The notes under the pieces were generated by a model. That model did no database searches and was not told the origin of the DNA. It saw only the letters and a program-made list of their open reading frames with translations. Shown in pieces: positions 1-8,913 of a stretch of 64,000 nucleotides of DNA. How positions within the stretch are numbered: position 1 is the first letter of the stretch; the number at the start of each line of letters is the position of its first letter. The stretch lies in the NCBI RefSeq assembly GCF_002368095.1, contig NZ_AP018227.1, positions 2,295,757 to 2,359,756 of the forward strand, written 5' to 3'. The DNA is from Calothrix parasitica NIES-267. GTDB lineage: Bacteria > Cyanobacteriota > Cyanobacteriia > Cyanobacteriales > Nostocaceae. The position numbers were made by a program, and so were the translations under genes.

Positions 1-3
1 CAG

Positions 4-1383
4 TTAAACCATGACGGTATTTTTAGCAACTTTTTTAACGGGTTTAGCAATCATTTTCATCCCTGCGGGTGTTGCTAAAGTTAAACCCCGACGCACTGGT
101 GTTAAAGGACGTTTATCTGTTCTTGACACCTCGTATTGCGATAAAATTGTCGCTAAAACCAGCTTCATTTCATACATTGCAAAAGCCAGTCCGATACAGC
201 GACGATTTCCACCACCAAAGGGGAAAAATTCATAGGGACTAAATTGTCTTTCTAAAAATCTTTCTGGCTTAAACTGCTTCGGTTCTGGGTAAATTTCTTC
301 GCGATAATGGGCTAAATAAATACTCGGAATTATCCAAGTTCCTTCCGGTAATTTATAGCCACCAATTTCAATGTTCGATGATGCAATTCTAGGAGTTGCA
401 TTCGGAACAATAGGATAAATACGCAAAGTTTCTTGACAAACTGCTGTCAAATAAGGCAGCTTCGCAACTGCATTCGGTTCTGGATTCTCCCCTAAATCAT
501 TTAATTCCTGAAGTAATTTTTCACGTACTTCTGGTAAATAATCAACCCAGTAAAAAGCCCAAGTCAAAGCAGAAGCAGTAGTTTCATGTCCTGCAAATAG
601 CAGCGTCATTAACTCATCGCGTAATTCCTGGTTTGACATTGCTGTACCATCTTCATAGCGTGCAGACATCATCAAACTTAAAATATCTTCGCGATTTTGG
701 TTCGATTCAGCCCGACGCTCATCAATTAAAGCATAAATTAAATCATCAATTTGCTTGCGTAAGTACAAAACTCTACCCCAAGGACTCCACCGACTCCAAT
801 CCTTTTGTAAAATGGGGAAAAACATCCCAGCAGACAACAAAGGAGAACTCAAAAAATCCAATAGCGAGGAAATTTTGAGACGAATTTTTTCTAAACGGTC
901 TCCTTCATCCAAACCAAAAACCGCTTGTAAAATTACGCTCAAAGTTATTTCTTGCATCGACTCGCGGATATTGAAAGGTTCTCCCGTCTTCCATTCATCG
1001 CTTACCTGCTGCGCGATTTCACCCATAGTCACACCATAAGCCCGCATTCTATCTCCATGAAAAGGGGGAGCCAATAACTTACGCTGACGCTGGTGACGAC
1101 TTCCATGCAATAACAACACAGAATTATCCCCAACCAAAAACTTGAGAATCCGACTTCCCTTACCAGTTTCTAGAGAATTAGTATCAGCCGTAAAAATCTG
1201 TTCCAACGCTTTGGGTTGACCAAAGTAAACCACACCACTACCATCCTTTTGCGGAATACTAAAGCTATCACCATAAGTTTGAGCGTTTTGTTCGAGATAT
1301 TCAAAAGGTTGAAAAACAAACTTAATGCGTCTGAGAAATTTAGGCATTTCAACCGCTGGTGGCAGATTGTAAGTAGATGTCAT
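4..1383 (-). CDS. Cytochrome P450 (CYP110-like)
   Basis: Haem-thiolate monooxygenase. CYP110-type P450s, common in filamentous cyanobacteria, are the closest match I recognise; the substrate (lipid, terpenoid or other) cannot be read from sequence. Visible: the I-helix oxygen-activation motif AGHETTAS near residue 265, the K-helix ExxR within ETLRIYP, the KPERF meander, and the haem loop FFPFGGGNRRCIG with the axial Cys at residue 396. At 459 aa it is full length. A TTG seven codons upstream (1404) is also in frame, but neither start has a convincing Shine-Dalgarno, so I chose the ATG at 1383. No ferredoxin or reductase gene is adjacent; anything downstream of the stop at 4-6 lies outside the window. 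Confidence 0.93.
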   Translation of the reverse strand: MTSTYNLPPAVEMPKFLRRIKFVFQPFEYLEQNAQTYGDSFSIPQKDGSGVVYFGQPKALEQIFTADTNSLETGKGSRILKFLVGDNSVLLLHGSRHQRQRKLLAPPFHGDRMRAYGVTMGEIAQQVSDEWKTGEPFNIRESMQEITLSVILQAVFGLDEGDRLEKIRLKISSLLDFLSSPLLSAGMFFPILQKDWSRWSPWGRVLYLRKQIDDLIYALIDERRAESNQNREDILSLMMSARYEDGTAMSNQELRDELMTLLFAGHETTASALTWAFYWVDYLPEVREKLLQELNDLGENPEPNAVAKLPYLTAVCQETLRIYPIVPNATPRIASSNIEIGGYKLPEGTWIIPSIYLAHYREEIYPEPKQFKPERFLERQFSPYEFFPFGGGNRRCIGLAFAMYEMKLVLATILSQYEVSRTDKRPLTPVRRGLTLATPAGMKMIAKPVKKVAKNTVMV

Positions 1384-1450
1384 AATCACTTGGAGGACTT
1401 TCAATAGGTCTAAGTTATATTGTGACGAAAAAATTAGTTAACAGTAAGCT

Positions 1451-1621
1451 TTCGATTTTGATGCCAATTATAAATGGGCTTTAAATCCCAAATTAAATAA
1501 ATACCGCTTTATTCATTTTGCTACTCACGGTTCCGCAAATAGCATAAATCCGGAATTGTCAGGAAATGTGGCAAATGCAGAAATAGCGAAATCCTTATTA
1601 CTGGGCTGTTTGGTTAGCTAA
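1451..1621 (+). pseudogene. CHAT-domain (caspase-like) gene relic
   Basis: A 56-codon open stretch with no start and an upstream in-frame stop reads like the core of a CHAT domain. It has the block YRFIHFATHG, in which the His of HFATHG is the catalytic His of this caspase-like family, followed by INPELSG, matching the usual 'PELSG' that follows it. The upstream FDFDANYKWALNPKLNKY resembles the preceding helix of the same domain. After about 18 more residues the frame stops before the catalytic Cys block (usually SACQT) would be reached. I read it as a decayed gene fragment; the family match is by eye and no parent copy is present in this window. Confidence 0.6.
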
Positions 1622-2070
1622 CAGCAACGCCAAAAACTTAAACTCTTTCAACTTACTGCGGCTCGGAATAACCCACGGGGGTGGATTCACTGAGGTAACA
1701 ACTTGATTTTAAACTTCTAACAACATATCGGGAACTTGATATTAACTAACTTATTCACATAGTTTTATATGTTAGATAAATTTTCAAAATATACAATAAG
1801 CAAATAGCTGCATGTTATTTATAATTCATCAATATTACTGAGATTAAATAAAAAAATCATAAAAAACCTCTGTTTTTATCATCAAATTTAGATATTATTT
1901 TGTATCTCTAAGTACTGGTAAAAGCTTGAAAAATAAGTACTAGATTTACTGATGTCGGATTAAAAAAAGTGTAATAACGTATCAAAAAAAATGTCCAAAA
2001 ACAAGAGAAAAAACAGTACTTTTGACGATATTGTGCCAGATTTTTAAACTGTACTAAGGGATTGTATATC
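1622..2070. other. AT-rich intergenic stretch
   Basis: Between the CHAT relic and the conserved leader of the next gene I see no coding frame, RNA gene or clear hairpin. The DNA is strongly AT-rich with runs of A and T. Confidence 0.5.
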
Positions 2071-2193
2071 GGTTTTAATTAAATGTACGGTATTGCTATA
2101 CACCTCCAGCTACGAAGTATAAAAAGTAAAATTAAGGGGAGTTAGTTATTCAGAGTTATCTACCGATGGAAGTTCATTAAATATGAGTGAAAT
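2071..2193 (+). promoter_or_regulatory. Conserved leader, copy 1 (propeller gene 1)
   Basis: This stretch matches the DNA ahead of the paralogous gene at 5552 (copy at 5435-5551). Shared blocks are ATGTACGGTA followed by a TATA-rich element (about 2083-2103), and GTTAGTTATTCAGA followed by TATCTACCGATG (about 2140-2168). The first could be a promoter (TATACA as -10 box); the second probably lies in the transcribed leader. Similarity outside the coding region suggests duplication of gene plus control region and perhaps shared regulation. Which protein binds here is unknown. Confidence 0.5.
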
Positions 2194-4665
2194 ATGGCTA
2201 CTAAAATCAATAAGTTCGATGATAGTAATCCTCAAAGCCAAAATTCCTTCTCGTCGGTATCAAAAAATGCTCTACCTCAGTCTCCTACGAACAATTTAGA
2301 TGTTTCTGCGGCTACCTATTTAGGTGGAAAGGATAATGATTCTACAAATGCAGTTGATATTTCCGCTGATGGAAATTTCGTAATTGTAGGAGGTTCTTTA
2401 AAAAATGCCAACTTGGGAGGAAAAGAAACCGAACTTCTTGGTGGTGGTGATGGAACAATTGTCCGTTATGATTCTCGAACCAATGAAGTTGTAGCAACAA
2501 CTGTTCTACCAGGGGAAGTACTGGATTTAGAAGTCTCGAAAAATGGCGAGATTGCTGTAGCTTATGAAGGTGGGGTCGCTGTATTAAACGCCGACGCTAC
2601 AGAAGTAAAATGGAGTAAATCTATTAGTGGTGTATCTCGTGTCGCAATTTCCGATGGTGGAAAAGTCGGTATTGTACGAGATATCGAAGGTCGAGATAGA
2701 GCTATTCTCTTTGACAATAGTGGAGAACAACTCCAAGAATGGAATACAGGTAAATGGAATCGACAATATGAAGATATAGCTGTTACCGACAAAAATGGAG
2801 GTATGGTTTTTGCGACGGGATTCGAGCAAAAAACCAGGATTTTACAGGTTGCTTTTACTCAAGCATGGTCTTATGAAGGAAAAGACCTGTGGAAGAATTA
2901 CGACTTTGATAATAAAGACATCTACGCAGAAAACTTGATGGCTGACACGAGAGGACAGCGTGTAGCTATCGGGGATGATGGACAACTATATGCTTCCTAT
3001 TACGTGAATGGAGGTACCGGATTTTCAATTTTCTATCGCGACCCTTTCGATTTATCTGAAAAGGTAAAAGACGATAGAAAAATTGAGACAGATAAATACA
3101 ATACTCCTACTAACGTCAATTCGATAAAAATGACTTGGTACGGTCGTTATGACCTTGAAAGTGGTGAGTTGCTTAAAGGTCAATCTTTATTAGGTCGTCT
3201 TAATAGTGGTAAAGGTAACTCTGTCGATGTAGATTCAATTACAGCTACAGAAGACGGAACCGTAATTTTAGCTGGAGCTGCGGGAGCTAGAATTGCAAAC
3301 CGAGATATCCAAACCATCGAAGGAGAAACAGTAAACGAGTATAAAGGTTTCGAGGGATATCTTGCAGTTATCAGTCCAGATTTGAAAGAAAGACGCTCTT
3401 GGACACCAATCACAGATAGCGACGGAGCAGTAGCTGCATATAGTGACGGTAAAACAGCAGTAGTTACAACAACTGATTTTGAAGGAAATCAAATTACCCA
3501 CAATGCAATACAAGATGATGCTGGTGGTAAAAACGACGGTTATTTGATTGTAATTGGTGGGAATGATGTAGCTCCTGGAACAAAACCAGTTACACCGGGA
3601 GAAAATCCACCACCAACCGAAGAACCTCCCGAACCTCCCGTTGGTGGTGGAAATGAAACTCCCATCGAAGGAAAAGATATTCTAGCTGTCAGCACCCTTG
3701 AATCTTACGGTGGAAGTCAAGACAATTCTAAGAATGGAACTGTTGAATTATCCTCCAATAACGAACTTAATATACAAGGAAACCGCTGGCAAAAACTGGA
3801 AATTAACTCTACCATTACCGAGAAAAGCGTTCTACGTTTTGAGTTTGCTGGTGACGGTAATGGTGATATTCAAGGTATCGGCTTCGATAATAATAATGCT
3901 ATCAATGGTCAGGATGGTAAACGTTTCTTCCAAGTTGATGGTAGTCAAAGCTGGGGTATTGAAAATCTGAGTCAATTCATTGTTGGTAAATCAGGTGGGA
4001 AAGATATTTATGAAATCCCAGTTGGTGAATTCTTTACAGGGGATTTCGACTTCCTGACAATTGCTAATGACGATGACCGAAGTAACCCTGACTCTGAAAG
4101 TAAATTCAGCAACATCAGATTATTTAGCGATACTCCTCCCCCAATAGAAACACCAAAAGAGACACCACAGACACCAGGAGAGACTCCCAATTCACTTAAT
4201 ATTTCCATTGATGGAGTCACACAAAGCGAAGAAGTTTTATCCTACGGTGCAGAAAGTCAAAACAAAAGCATAGTTTCAACCGTAAAAAACGACAAGTTGA
4301 AGTTAGAGAAAAATGGTTGGAGACGCTTGGATATCACTGGATACGAAGTCACTGAGGATACTGTACTCAAATTTGAGTTTGCAGGTAATGATAAAGGTGA
4401 GATTCAGGGTATTGGTTTCGACAACGACAATAAAATTAGCGGTATCGATAGCAATAATTTCTTCCAAGTTGACGGTAGTCAAAGCTGGGGTATCGAAGAG
4501 CTAAATGATTATATCGTTGGTTCCGAAAGCGGATTCACGCAGTATTCGATTAATGTAGGAGATTTCTTTACTGGTGAATTTGATTTCTTAACCATCGCTA
4601 ACGACCATGATGTTGCGAACCCAACTGCTGTTGGAGAATTCAAAAATATCGAACTAATTGGTTAA
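2194..4665 (+). CDS. Beta-propeller protein with two C-terminal SYGG/NDHD modules
   Basis: An 823-residue protein of unknown function. Residues about 36-458 resemble a beta-propeller: an SBBP-like first blade (ATYLGG...ISADGNFVIVGG) and later blades ending in VILAGA and LIVIGG. A Pro/Glu-rich linker (about 460-492) leads to two copies, about 496-645 and 678-822, of a ~140-residue module with signatures SYGG, GDIQGIGFD, FFQVDGSQSWGI and FLTIANDDD/NDHD. The same module occurs four times in the protein at 58852-62052. There is no Sec signal peptide; the N-terminus is polar. Large modular cyanobacterial proteins of this kind are often exported by type I systems, but that is inference. Start: ATG after GAGTGAAAT; an ATG at 2183 is out of frame. 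The residues up to about 458 are closely similar to the protein at 5552. Confidence 0.85.
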   Translation: MATKINKFDDSNPQSQNSFSSVSKNALPQSPTNNLDVSAATYLGGKDNDSTNAVDISADGNFVIVGGSLKNANLGGKETELLGGGDGTIVRYDSRTNEVVATTVLPGEVLDLEVSKNGEIAVAYEGGVAVLNADATEVKWSKSISGVSRVAISDGGKVGIVRDIEGRDRAILFDNSGEQLQEWNTGKWNRQYEDIAVTDKNGGMVFATGFEQKTRILQVAFTQAWSYEGKDLWKNYDFDNKDIYAENLMADTRGQRVAIGDDGQLYASYYVNGGTGFSIFYRDPFDLSEKVKDDRKIETDKYNTPTNVNSIKMTWYGRYDLESGELLKGQSLLGRLNSGKGNSVDVDSITATEDGTVILAGAAGARIANRDIQTIEGETVNEYKGFEGYLAVISPDLKERRSWTPITDSDGAVAAYSDGKTAVVTTTDFEGNQITHNAIQDDAGGKNDGYLIVIGGNDVAPGTKPVTPGENPPPTEEPPEPPVGGGNETPIEGKDILAVSTLESYGGSQDNSKNGTVELSSNNELNIQGNRWQKLEINSTITEKSVLRFEFAGDGNGDIQGIGFDNNNAINGQDGKRFFQVDGSQSWGIENLSQFIVGKSGGKDIYEIPVGEFFTGDFDFLTIANDDDRSNPDSESKFSNIRLFSDTPPPIETPKETPQTPGETPNSLNISIDGVTQSEEVLSYGAESQNKSIVSTVKNDKLKLEKNGWRRLDITGYEVTEDTVLKFEFAGNDKGEIQGIGFDNDNKISGIDSNNFFQVDGSQSWGIEELNDYIVGSESGFTQYSINVGDFFTGEFDFLTIANDHDVANPTAVGEFKNIELIG

Positions 4666-4738
4666 TTGATAGGGAATATCCCAGTTTTGCAAAAAGCCAA
4701 AATCCTAGAAGGGTGTTGAGTAAAATATTTGTTCAAAA

Positions 4739-4753
4739 TTGGGATGCTCCCAA
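4739..4753. repeat. Palindrome TTGGGATGCTCCCAA
   Basis: A perfect 6-bp-arm palindrome with a 3-nt loop, 73 bases after the stop of the propeller gene. The core GGGAGCATCCC/GGGATGCTCCC recurs at about 19170-19182 and 19354-19366, where two copies flank another repeat, so this is a dispersed element. It may also act as a 3'-end hairpin. Confidence 0.6.
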
Positions 4754-4796
4754 TTGGTTCTGTTTTCCATGAATAGCGGGGTTTATATCGCAAAGT

Positions 4797-4821
4797 AGAC
4801 CGGGAATATTATTCCCGGTCT
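4797..4821 (+). terminator. Perfect hairpin, possible terminator
   Basis: AGACCGGGAATA and its exact reverse complement are separated by one base. It lies about 130 bases beyond the stop of the 823-residue gene. There is no long T tract after it, so it could be a processing or stabilising hairpin rather than a true intrinsic terminator. Confidence 0.5.
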
Positions 4822-4873
4822 AATAACGTAAGTCCTGTAGCAATTTTATATGAGTCGTGAGAAAGATAAGTGT

Positions 4874-4908
4874 GAGAAACCCGGTTTTTCCAAAAAACTG
4901 GGTTTCTC
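4874..4908. repeat. AAACCCGGTTTTT inverted repeat
   Basis: Arms GAGAAACCCGGTTTTT and AAAAACTGGGTTTCTC pair with one mismatch. The half-site AAACCGGGTTTCT recurs at about 5020-5033, and a related hairpin terminates the gene at 62708. Open frames crossing this stretch (such as 4850-5056) are produced by the repeat and I do not regard them as genes. Confidence 0.6.
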
Positions 4909-5056
4909 AAATCTCATAAATGATTTCGGAATGCTATATAAATCTCAAATATTGCAGCAGTGGCTCTATTCCAGATTTATTGTGGTGAAAGTGTATTTTC
5001 TGATGATGAAATTACAAAAAAAACCGGGTTTCTTTGGAGTTATCGAGAATAGTTAA

Positions 5057-5434
5057 ATATGCTGCTTTCTTGGACTAAATTTTTTGGAAGCTTATGGCTT
5101 GCTTAAGAGAATCTAATTTTAGTTTTATATCGATATACATGATGAATTATTATAATTTTATTTTATTTAGTTTTTAAATATAATTGTTTTAATGCCAGTA
5201 AATATACTGTATTTATAGATATTAAAAAAATAAAAAATTAATTATTAGCATCGACTTTTATTAAAATTTTTATATTTGTTTTGTATGGTTGGAGACTTGC
5301 CAAAGAATGAGAAATATTAATATATTTACTGAGGTTGTATAAAAAAAAATGAATTAAATTATCAAAATATGTTTTTAAATAGCAGGGAAAAAAAATTGTT
5401 TTTGTGATGGTGTGGCTTTAAACTTTACTGGGGT
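5057..5434. other. AT-rich intergenic stretch
   Basis: Very AT-rich with long A/T runs and no supported gene or RNA. It ends at the second conserved leader. Confidence 0.5.
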
Positions 5435-5551
5435 GGTTTTGATTGAATGTACGGTAATAGTATATACCTTGCCACAAAGGATAAAACTATAATAAAAAGT
5501 TAGTTATTCAGAAATATCTACCGATGTAAATTCATCCAAATTAAGTGAAAG
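5435..5551 (+). promoter_or_regulatory. Conserved leader, copy 2 (propeller gene 2)
   Basis: Counterpart of 2071-2193. It keeps ATGTACGGTA, here followed by TATATACC, and the block GTTAGTTATTCAGAAATATC followed by TACCGATG just ahead of the start codon. The best-conserved non-coding segments in two diverging paralogues are likely promoter and 5' leader elements. Confidence 0.5.
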
Positions 5552-7588
5552 ATGGATACAACTCTTCAAAAATCGGTACAAAACAACGCTATACCTCAGT
5601 CTCCTACAAATAATTTAGATGTTTCTGCTGCTACTTATTTAGGTGGTGCAGAAGATGACTTTACCAATGCAGTGGGAATTTCTGCTGATGGTAAATTCGT
5701 CGTTGTAGGAGGTTCTTTAATAAATGCTAACCTCGGAGTTACAGAGACTGAACTTTTAGGTGGTGGTGACGGAACAGTTATCCGTTACGATTCTGAAACC
5801 AACCAAGTTGTTAGTTCAACTCGTTTACCGGGAAAAATCGTAGATTTAGAAGTCTCGAAAAATGGAGATATTGCTGTTGCTTATGAGGGTGGAATCGCAG
5901 TTTTAAATAGCGATGCTACCCAAGTTAAATGGAGTCAATCCCTAAGCGATGTTTTTCGTATTGCTATCTCTGATAGTGGTAAAGTTGCTGCGATAGAAGA
6001 CACAAATGCAGATAAGGCTTATCTATTCGATAGTAACGGACAGGAACTGCAACAGTGGACAACAAGTAGCGATAGCAATCACTTTTATGATATAGCCGTT
6101 ACCGACCAAGAAGGAGGTATGGTTATTGCAACAGGGTACAAACAAAAAACCTCAGATTTGCAGGTTGCGTTTACTCAAGCATGGTCACATACAGGACAAA
6201 ACCTATGGAAAAACTATGATTTTAGCGCTACAGATATTCAATCTGAAAATGTAATGGCTGATACCCGAGGAGTTCGGGTTGCAATCGGACGTGATGGAAA
6301 GTTATATGCTTCATATAAAATAAACGGTGGAACTGGCTCTTCGATTTTGGCTAGTGACCCCAATGATTTATCAGAGAAGCTTGGTAACGATAGAAAAATA
6401 GAAACAGACAACTATAACCGTCCTACCAATGTCGGTTCAATCAGTATGGTTTGGTACGGTCGTTATGACCCCAAAACTGGTGAATTAATCAAAGGTCAAT
6501 CTTTATTATCTCGTCTCAATAGCGGTAAAGGTAACTCTGTCGAAGTAGAATCAATCACAGCCACAGAAGACGGTACGGTAATTTTAGCTGGAAGTACGGG
6601 AGCGAGAATTGCAAATCGAGATAGTCAGACTATTGAAGGAGAAACCGTAAGCGAATACACAGGTTTTGAAGGATATATTGCAATTGTCAGTCCCGATTTA
6701 GAGCAAAGAATTTCATGGACACCAATAACAGATGGTAAGGGAGCGGTAGCAGCATCCCGTAATGGTAAGACAGCTGTAGTTACAACCACTGATTTTGCAG
6801 GGGAGCAGATTACTCACAATGCTGTACAAAATACAGCAGGTGGTAAAAATGACGGTTATTTGTTGGTGATTGGTGGTAACGATGCACCTCCGGGAACAGA
6901 GCCACCAACAGATGTAGATAATCCCATACAACCAGGTGGAACAGGTAGTGAAAATCCCACACAACCAGGTGGAACAGGTGGTAATAATCCTACGCAACCG
7001 AATGGAACAGGTGGTAATAATCCCACACAACCAGGTGGAACAGGTGGTGAAAATCCCACACAACCAGCAGGATTAATAGACTTAACCAATATCGACTTAA
7101 ATGGAGACAATCAAGTAGATAAAAAAGTCAACATCAACTTCCTCGACGTAAAATCAGATGCTGCTTTTAACAACTCAGTAGGGTATTACGCTATTTCAAA
7201 TATTAATGGTGCTATAAAAGATGCTCTGACAGGAGAACTAATCAACCCAGAAGACGAAGGTTATGCAAAAGCAGCGCTACAACAACGTGTAGAAAATTTA
7301 CAAATTAGACGGAATAATAAAACACCTGCTTCGGAGTTAAACTCTGGAGTCATGCTAGTACCATTCTTAGTTGCTAACGGTACCGCAGAAGAATGGATAG
7401 AACAAAATAGCGATAATCAAGAAGGAAATCTTCCAATCGCTTACTTTAGCTTCCTAAATGCAAATCCAGATAACAAACAACATATTCGTCAAGTAGGAAA
7501 CGAACTTCAATTTGAAGACCTATTCAATGGTGGAGATAACGATTTTAATGATTTTGTCGTCAAAACTAACATCGATTCTGCCGTATAA
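5552..7588 (+). CDS. Beta-propeller protein with C-terminal DUF4114 domain
   Basis: A 678-residue paralogue of the protein at 2194. The first ~445 residues align along their length (shared PQSPTNNLDVSAATYLGG near the start, and WYGRYD, SGKGNSV, ITATEDGTVILAG further on). After about residue 445 it differs: a repeated linker of five NPTQPGGTGG-like units (about 455-505), a dockerin-like acidic stretch DLNGDNQVD, then a DUF4114 domain (about 540-678) ending in FEDLFNGGDNDFNDFVV, the typical acidic signature of that family. DUF4114 occurs at the ends of large secreted, possibly calcium-binding proteins. No Sec signal is visible. Start: ATG after AAGTGAAAG. The swap of C-terminal domain between neighbours is clear; function is unknown. 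Confidence 0.87.
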   Translation: MDTTLQKSVQNNAIPQSPTNNLDVSAATYLGGAEDDFTNAVGISADGKFVVVGGSLINANLGVTETELLGGGDGTVIRYDSETNQVVSSTRLPGKIVDLEVSKNGDIAVAYEGGIAVLNSDATQVKWSQSLSDVFRIAISDSGKVAAIEDTNADKAYLFDSNGQELQQWTTSSDSNHFYDIAVTDQEGGMVIATGYKQKTSDLQVAFTQAWSHTGQNLWKNYDFSATDIQSENVMADTRGVRVAIGRDGKLYASYKINGGTGSSILASDPNDLSEKLGNDRKIETDNYNRPTNVGSISMVWYGRYDPKTGELIKGQSLLSRLNSGKGNSVEVESITATEDGTVILAGSTGARIANRDSQTIEGETVSEYTGFEGYIAIVSPDLEQRISWTPITDGKGAVAASRNGKTAVVTTTDFAGEQITHNAVQNTAGGKNDGYLLVIGGNDAPPGTEPPTDVDNPIQPGGTGSENPTQPGGTGGNNPTQPNGTGGNNPTQPGGTGGENPTQPAGLIDLTNIDLNGDNQVDKKVNINFLDVKSDAAFNNSVGYYAISNINGAIKDALTGELINPEDEGYAKAALQQRVENLQIRRNNKTPASELNSGVMLVPFLVANGTAEEWIEQNSDNQEGNLPIAYFSFLNANPDNKQHIRQVGNELQFEDLFNGGDNDFNDFVVKTNIDSAV

Positions 7589-7854
7589 AAACTGCAATGG
7601 CTTAACTTTCCGCAAAATCCAAAATCCAAAATTCTTTGACTTTAATCTTGTAGAGAATCAGAAATAAAGCCAAGTCGAAAGTTAAAAATTAAAGAGTTAA
7701 TAAAAAGCTTTGCTAATGATTATTTCAAAAGTATGACTTTATACATATAAATAGGAGAGGTAAATTAAAATGTAAAGGTAAATTGAGAGTGAGAGGAGGA
7801 GAGAAGAAGAATCAATTTAAAACTCTTAACTTCGTCTTGGAAAGTTTTGGGGAA
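7589..7854. other. Intergenic stretch
   Basis: Holds the common 'CAAAATCCAAAATCC' low-complexity sequence after the stop and AG-rich sequence near 7785-7805. No gene is supported. Confidence 0.45.
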
Positions 7855-7975
7855 CGCCATTTGCTCTACTTGGGGAGACACACCATTTGCTCTACTTGGG
7901 GAGACACGCCATTTGCTCTACTTGGGGAGACCCCAAGACCGCAATGGCTCCCCAAGACCGCAATGGCTCCGGAAA
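7855..7975. repeat. Tandem ~26-bp repeats downstream of rpsD
   Basis: Three consecutive copies of a unit containing CCATTTGCTCTACTTGGGGA (about 7857-7932) are followed by two copies of CAAGACCGCAATGGCTCC (about 7933-7975). Open frames crossing here (7783-8013 and 7887-8069) are repeat artefacts. Related phrases (CGCCATTTGCTAC, CAATGGCTCCCCAAGACCGC) recur inside the MITE-like element at 22014-22287. Confidence 0.7.
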
Positions 7976-8025
7976 CCGACACCCCAAACTTTCCGCTAAC
8001 TCCTCACTCCTAACTCCCGTTAGGG

Positions 8026-8634
8026 TTAAGCTTTTCTTGAGTAGTATTCCACTACTAACAGTTCGTTAACGCTTAAAGCGACCCATTCGCGTTCGCAAAG
8101 GCCATTTACTTTACCAGTCAAATTGTTTTTATCAAACTCTAAATGACTGGGAAGATTAGCTAAACCGGGATATTGCAAATTGGTTTCTACCAACTGCTTA
8201 GAAGCATCCTTATTTTTAACACCAATGACATCTCCGGGACGACATTGATAGCTAGCGATGTTAACTTCACGACCGTTTACATGAACGTGTCCATGATTAA
8301 CTAATTGACGTGCAGCGGGAATAGTTGGAGCCATTCCCAAACGGAAAACGGTATTATCCAAACGCATTTCGAGCATTTGTAGCAAAATTTGTCCGGTAGA
8401 ACCGGTGACTCGTCTTGCTTTACGGATATAACGCACCATTTGCTTTTCGGTTAAACCGTAATTAAACTTGAGCTTTTGCTTCTCTTCTAAACGGACAGCA
8501 TACTCAGAGCGTTTTTTACGGTTTTGACCGTGCTGTCCGGGAGGATAAGCACGTCTAGCAGTTTTACGGCTTAATCCTGGTAATTCACCTAGGCGGCGTG
8601 TAATTCTTAATCTAGGTCCTCTGTATCGGGACAT
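8026..8634 (-). CDS. rpsD: 30S ribosomal protein S4
   Basis: Primary 16S rRNA-binding protein that nucleates assembly of the 30S body; in other bacteria it also takes part in translational control. The 202-residue sequence starts [20 protein letters not shown], has the basic N-terminal region [17 protein letters not shown], and an S4 RNA-binding fold from about residue 92 ([20 protein letters not shown] ... [11 protein letters not shown]). There are no N-terminal zinc cysteines, as is usual for the Cys-free form. Length is typical. It stands alone, not in a large ribosomal operon, which is common for rpsD in cyanobacteria. Confidence 0.98.
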   Translation of the reverse strand: MSRYRGPRLRITRRLGELPGLSRKTARRAYPPGQHGQNRKKRSEYAVRLEEKQKLKFNYGLTEKQMVRYIRKARRVTGSTGQILLQMLEMRLDNTVFRLGMAPTIPAARQLVNHGHVHVNGREVNIASYQCRPGDVIGVKNKDASKQLVETNLQYPGLANLPSHLEFDKNNLTGKVNGLCEREWVALSVNELLVVEYYSRKA

Positions 8635-8913
8635 TATCGCTCCGTTAATTCAATCTTTTAATATTTTACTCAGACATAACATTATAGAGGCGGAATGAAT
8701 AATATGGAATGGGGAATGGGGAATTGGGGATTGGAAATTGGTTATGGCTAAAGGTTAGTTAACAGATTAGAGTAACGATATCAAACCATGTTTACAAAAT
8801 TGTTTTTCACAATTTTTACCCATTAGCCATTACAAATTAGCTATTACCAATTAGCTATTCCCTATGCTTAAAAAAATGAGATAGCATTACACAAAGGTGT
8901 TTGGAGAATTTCC

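Noticed and set aside
4850-5056. 68-codon frame downstream of the first propeller gene
   Set aside because: It is made largely of the AAACCCGGTTTTT inverted repeat; no Shine-Dalgarno and no protein-like composition.
7783-8069. Frames of 60-76 codons ahead of rpsD
   Set aside because: Produced by the tandem CCATTTGCTCTACTTGGGGA repeats; amino-acid text simply repeats the unit.
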